Of a stretch of DNA of 8,016 bases, positions 5,198 through 8,016 are shown in pieces. Position 1 is the stretch's first letter, and each line of letters begins with the position of its first letter. Source of the stretch: Fidelibacterota bacterium (GTDB lineage Bacteria > Marinisomatota > Marinisomatia > Marinisomatales > UBA1611); contig PBAR01000007.1 in NCBI GenBank assembly GCA_002718285.1, positions 1-8,016 of the forward strand, written 5' to 3'. Under the pieces are notes generated by a model. It was not told the origin of the DNA, ran no database searches, and worked only from the letters and a program-made list of their open reading frames with translations. A program made the translations under genes and the position numbers.

Positions 5198-8016
5198 TTA
5201 TATTCTATCAGTTTTTAAGATGTATTTTTCCAAAACCAGGTAGGATACTGGGACTAAAAAAAGCGTGATAGTGGTAGCAAAGATAACCCCATAGGCTAAA
5301 GAAACAGCCATTGGAATCATAAATTTTGCCTGGATACTTTTTTCTAAAAGAAGCGGTACTAAACCAACAAATGTAGTAAGTGAAGTAAGAAAAATTGGTC
5401 TGAATCTACGTGGCCCAGCTTCCAATACTGCATCCATTATAGAGTTTCCTTCATTTCTATAACGGTTTATAAAATCAACCATAACCAGACTATCATTAAC
5501 CACAACTCCTGTGAGCGCTATAATACCCATAAGAGATAACACAGAAAAATTAAGCCCCATAATCAAATGCCCAATAACTGCACCAGTCAATCCAAAAGGA
5601 ATTGCAGACATTATTACTAAAGGCTGGAAATAAGATTTAAATGGTATTGCTAATAGAGTATACACTACAATCATTGCAATAATAAAGTTTTTTCCTATTG
5701 ATTTAAGATTTTCTCCTTGCTCTTGTTGTTCTCCTTCCAGAGAATAGGAAAGAGAATTATATCTTTTCATTAGTTCAGGAAGGACAGAATTGGTCATTGC
5801 CGCAATTACTTCATTACCAGTAGTTAGAGATAAATCTACATCTGCTGTCACATTTATTGATCTTTTACGATTTTTCCTCTGAATTGAAGCAAGCCCTTCG
5901 CCAATATCTAATTGAGCTACTTGCCGTATTGGAATTGTATATCCATTAGGAGTCTTAATCATCATTTTTTCAAGATATGATATAGATGACCTTTCTTTTT
6001 TAGGATAGCGCAACATCACTTTAACCTCGTCTCTACCACGCTGAATACTTTGGACTTCAAGTCCGTAAAATGCCTGTCGAACCTGTGAAGCCAGTATCAT
6101 CATAGTTACACCATAATTCTCGGCGGCTGGTAGAAGTGTAATGCTTATTTCTTCTTTCCCTACATTATAGTTGTCCTTAACATCATAAACACCTGGATAC
6201 TGAACCATTTTTAATTTTAAGTCATTTTTTGCAGATAACAAATCTTCAATATGTTTGCTAGAGAGTTGAATATTGATTGGGTCTCCAACTGAAAAAATAC
6301 TTGAAAAAAAAGAGATATCCTTTACGCCCGGCAATACAGGCATGAGTTTTCTCCACCTTCTTACTACATCCTCAGTACTGATTAAGCGTAGTTCGCTCGG
6401 TTTAAGCTCTAATGCAACTTCAGCCATATGAGGTCCTGCAAATAAAGCATCTAAATTACCTGGCCCCCTTGATGTTTCAGTTCTTAAAGGTTGCCAACCA
6501 ATAGTGGATAATCGATTTTCAATAGTTGGATTGTTGGGAAACTCATTTTTTAATTGATTTTCAAGAATTCTAGCAGCTTTTTCAAGTTCTATATATCCTT
6601 CGCGAGTTACTTCCATAGGTGTACCAGCTGGATACTCTAAAGCAGCAATGGCTAGATCAGCTTCGACAGGAGGAAAAAAAGAAAATTTCATATAACCACC
6701 AGCTATAACACCAATAGTTAAAATAAAAATACTTGCCGACAAACATAAAAAAGTAAAAGGTCTTTTTACTGCTTTATTAAGCAATGGTGTATAAAAATTT
6801 TTGATTACATAATATAATCCACCTGTTAGTCTACCCTGAATACGGTCCCAATTTTTATTAATATTTTTAAAAATTGGGGATTTAAACTCTTTCTCCTCAC
6901 TATGGCCAAGATGGGCAGGGAGAATAGTAAGACTTTCAAATAATGACCAGAATAATACTGTGATAACTACCAGCGGGAAAATACGCCATATAGAACCTAT
7001 TTCACCTTCGACTGCCAGCATTGGTGAAAATGTAGCCATCGTAGTTAATACAGCAAAAAAAACAGGTTTAGATACTTGTGTAGCTGCTTTTATAGCAGCA
7101 TCTTTTGGATTCATACCTCTTTCTCTAAAAAGTGCAACATTTTCTCCAACTACCACTGCATCATCGACTACAATTCCTAAAACTAAAATAAAAGTAAAAA
7201 GAGAAAGCATATTAATAGATAAATCCATAAGCGGCATTAGCCAAAATCCACCCATGAATGAAATAGGTATTCCAAGAGACACCCAAAATGCAAGTTTTGG
7301 TTTTAAGAACAAAGCCAAAACAATAATCACAAGCAATAATCCATATTCAGCATTTTTCACCATTGTGTCAATTCTTCCCTGCAACAATCTAGCTTGATCA
7401 TTAAATACATTTACATTGACATTAGTAGGCAAATCTTTCTGCTTCCTTTCGACATATTTTTTAACCGCTTCCGCAACATCTATTGCACTTTGAGTTCCAA
7501 CTCGGAAAACTGTAATCAGATTTGAAGGTTGGCCATTAAATAGAATATCCAGATCATAATTATCTTTGAACCTGTCATTTATTTTAGCTAATGCACCCAA
7601 CCGAACTATAGCTCCATCTGGACTTGTTATAACAGGAATTTTAGAAAAATCATCTGGAGTATAACTCTGACTTTCAGCCCTGATTAGAATCTCCCCCTGT
7701 CTACTTTCAATACTACCACTTGGTATATTTATTGACCAATTTTGAATCGCCTGAGATATTTTATTAAAAGTAATATCATACTTACGAAGCATAGTTTCGC
7801 TTATCTCAATACTTAATTCACGCTCCTGTTTTGCTATAATTGAGCTGAGTGTTATTTCAGGCAAATCATCTATTTCATCTTTTATCTGTTCTGTAAGCTC
7901 TAAAAGAGTAAAATCATCTAAGTTTCCATCAACTGCAACAGTTAATACAGGCTGAGTTGTTATAAACTGTCTAACTGTAGGTCGCTCTACATCATTTGGG
8001 AATGAATCAATAGCAT
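5198..8016 (-). CDS. RND-family efflux permease (AcrB-like), N-terminus beyond the window
   Basis: This is the inner-membrane proton-driven pump of a tripartite RND exporter. The frame stays open from the stop at 5198 to the right edge, giving 938 visible residues. AcrB-type permeases have about 1,030-1,070, so roughly 100-130 N-terminal residues are missing. A TTG at 7864 is not the start: the 50 codons before it encode normal porter-domain sequence (AIDSFPNDVERP, then VLTVAVDG and LTEQIKDEI). Membrane segments TM2-TM6 lie at about visible residues 223-370, including the TM4 motif GIVVDDAVVVGEN with the proton-relay Asp pair (codons 7160-7165) and the FESLTILPAHL stretch. TM7 is followed by the second porter and docking half, and TM8-TM12 end the protein. 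In TM10 (VVNDSLVMVDF) an Asn, codon 5495-5497, stands where E. coli AcrB has Lys940. The type fits the HAE1-like drug/lipid exporters rather than a metal pump, but the substrate is unknown. An adaptor and outer-membrane channel are probably encoded upstream. The SRPBCC gene follows after 1 base. Confidence 0.93.
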   Translation of the reverse strand, partial: AIDSFPNDVERPTVRQFITTQPVLTVAVDGNLDDFTLLELTEQIKDEIDDLPEITLSSIIAKQERELSIEISETMLRKYDITFNKISQAIQNWSINIPSGSIESRQGEILIRAESQSYTPDDFSKIPVITSPDGAIVRLGALAKINDRFKDNYDLDILFNGQPSNLITVFRVGTQSAIDVAEAVKKYVERKQKDLPTNVNVNVFNDQARLLQGRIDTMVKNAEYGLLLVIIVLALFLKPKLAFWVSLGIPISFMGGFWLMPLMDLSINMLSLFTFILVLGIVVDDAVVVGENVALFRERGMNPKDAAIKAATQVSKPVFFAVLTTMATFSPMLAVEGEIGSIWRIFPLVVITVLFWSLFESLTILPAHLGHSEEKEFKSPIFKNINKNWDRIQGRLTGGLYYVIKNFYTPLLNKAVKRPFTFLCLSASIFILTIGVIAGGYMKFSFFPPVEADLAIAALEYPAGTPMEVTREGYIELEKAARILENQLKNEFPNNPTIENRLSTIGWQPLRTETSRGPGNLDALFAGPHMAEVALELKPSELRLISTEDVVRRWRKLMPVLPGVKDISFFSSIFSVGDPINIQLSSKHIEDLLSAKNDLKLKMVQYPGVYDVKDNYNVGKEEISITLLPAAENYGVTMMILASQVRQAFYGLEVQSIQRGRDEVKVMLRYPKKERSSISYLEKMMIKTPNGYTIPIRQVAQLDIGEGLASIQRKNRKRSINVTADVDLSLTTGNEVIAAMTNSVLPELMKRYNSLSYSLEGEQQEQGENLKSIGKNFIIAMIVVYTLLAIPFKSYFQPLVIMSAIPFGLTGAVIGHLIMGLNFSVLSLMGIIALTGVVVNDSLVMVDFINRYRNEGNSIMDAVLEAGPRRFRPIFLTSLTTFVGLVPLLLEKSIQAKFMIPMAVSLAYGVIFATTITLFLVPVSYLVLEKYILKTDRI

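Larger units (their letters stand above)
169..8016 (-). other. Five-gene operon: RND permease, SRPBCC, SDR, TonB receptor, lipoprotein
   Basis: All five genes read in the same direction with gaps of 1, 29, 9 and 7 bases, and no gap holds a recognisable promoter or a GC-rich hairpin followed by a T-run. The simplest reading is one transcript starting to the right of the window. It runs into the 26-base spacer facing the RNA gene, where I see no intrinsic terminator. Confidence 0.7.

Noticed and set aside
6960..7397. Open frame on the + strand inside the RND permease gene.
   Set aside because: It lies wholly opposite a strongly conserved transmembrane coding region and its translation shows no recognisable domain or start signal; it is a shadow frame.

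Overview
The window looks like an AT-rich Gram-negative bacterium of the FCB type (Bacteroidota, Marinimicrobia and relatives). The grounds are: a TonB-dependent receptor with an N-terminal carboxypeptidase-regulatory-like domain, followed at once by a DUF4249-like lipoprotein; an RND exporter; very A/T-rich codon use; and a structured RNA with no encoded 3' CCA. The acidic Asp/Asn/Gly calcium-loop-like stretches in both surface proteins remind me of marine Marinimicrobia (SAR406) proteins, but that placement is an inference.

Layout. Positions 1-142 (+ strand) are a GC-rich island, about 64 % by hand count. It ends in a textbook T-arm and is the 3' part of a structured RNA whose 5' end lies before the window. 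It does not fold as an ordinary tRNA; a tmRNA-like molecule is my best guess. From 169 to the right edge everything lies on the - strand, as five tightly packed genes transcribed right to left: RND efflux permease (5' end beyond 8016), a small SRPBCC protein, an NDUFA9-like atypical SDR, the TonB-dependent receptor, and the lipoprotein. The gaps are 1, 29, 9 and 7 bases, so this reads as one operon whose promoter lies outside the window. The operon and the RNA gene converge, with only 26 bases between them and no visible intrinsic terminator.

How the genes may work together. The RND permease would export a compound across the envelope, with an adaptor and outer-membrane channel perhaps encoded upstream. 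The receptor and lipoprotein form an outer-membrane pair that normally imports or binds a ligand. Two small proteins, a hydrophobic-ligand-binding fold (SRPBCC) and an NAD(P)-binding SDR, sit between them. No substrate can be read from the sequence. I see no CRISPR array, insertion sequence, defence system or other mobile element. The most unusual points are the non-canonical RNA at the left edge and the matching calcium-loop-like motifs in the receptor and its lipoprotein partner.
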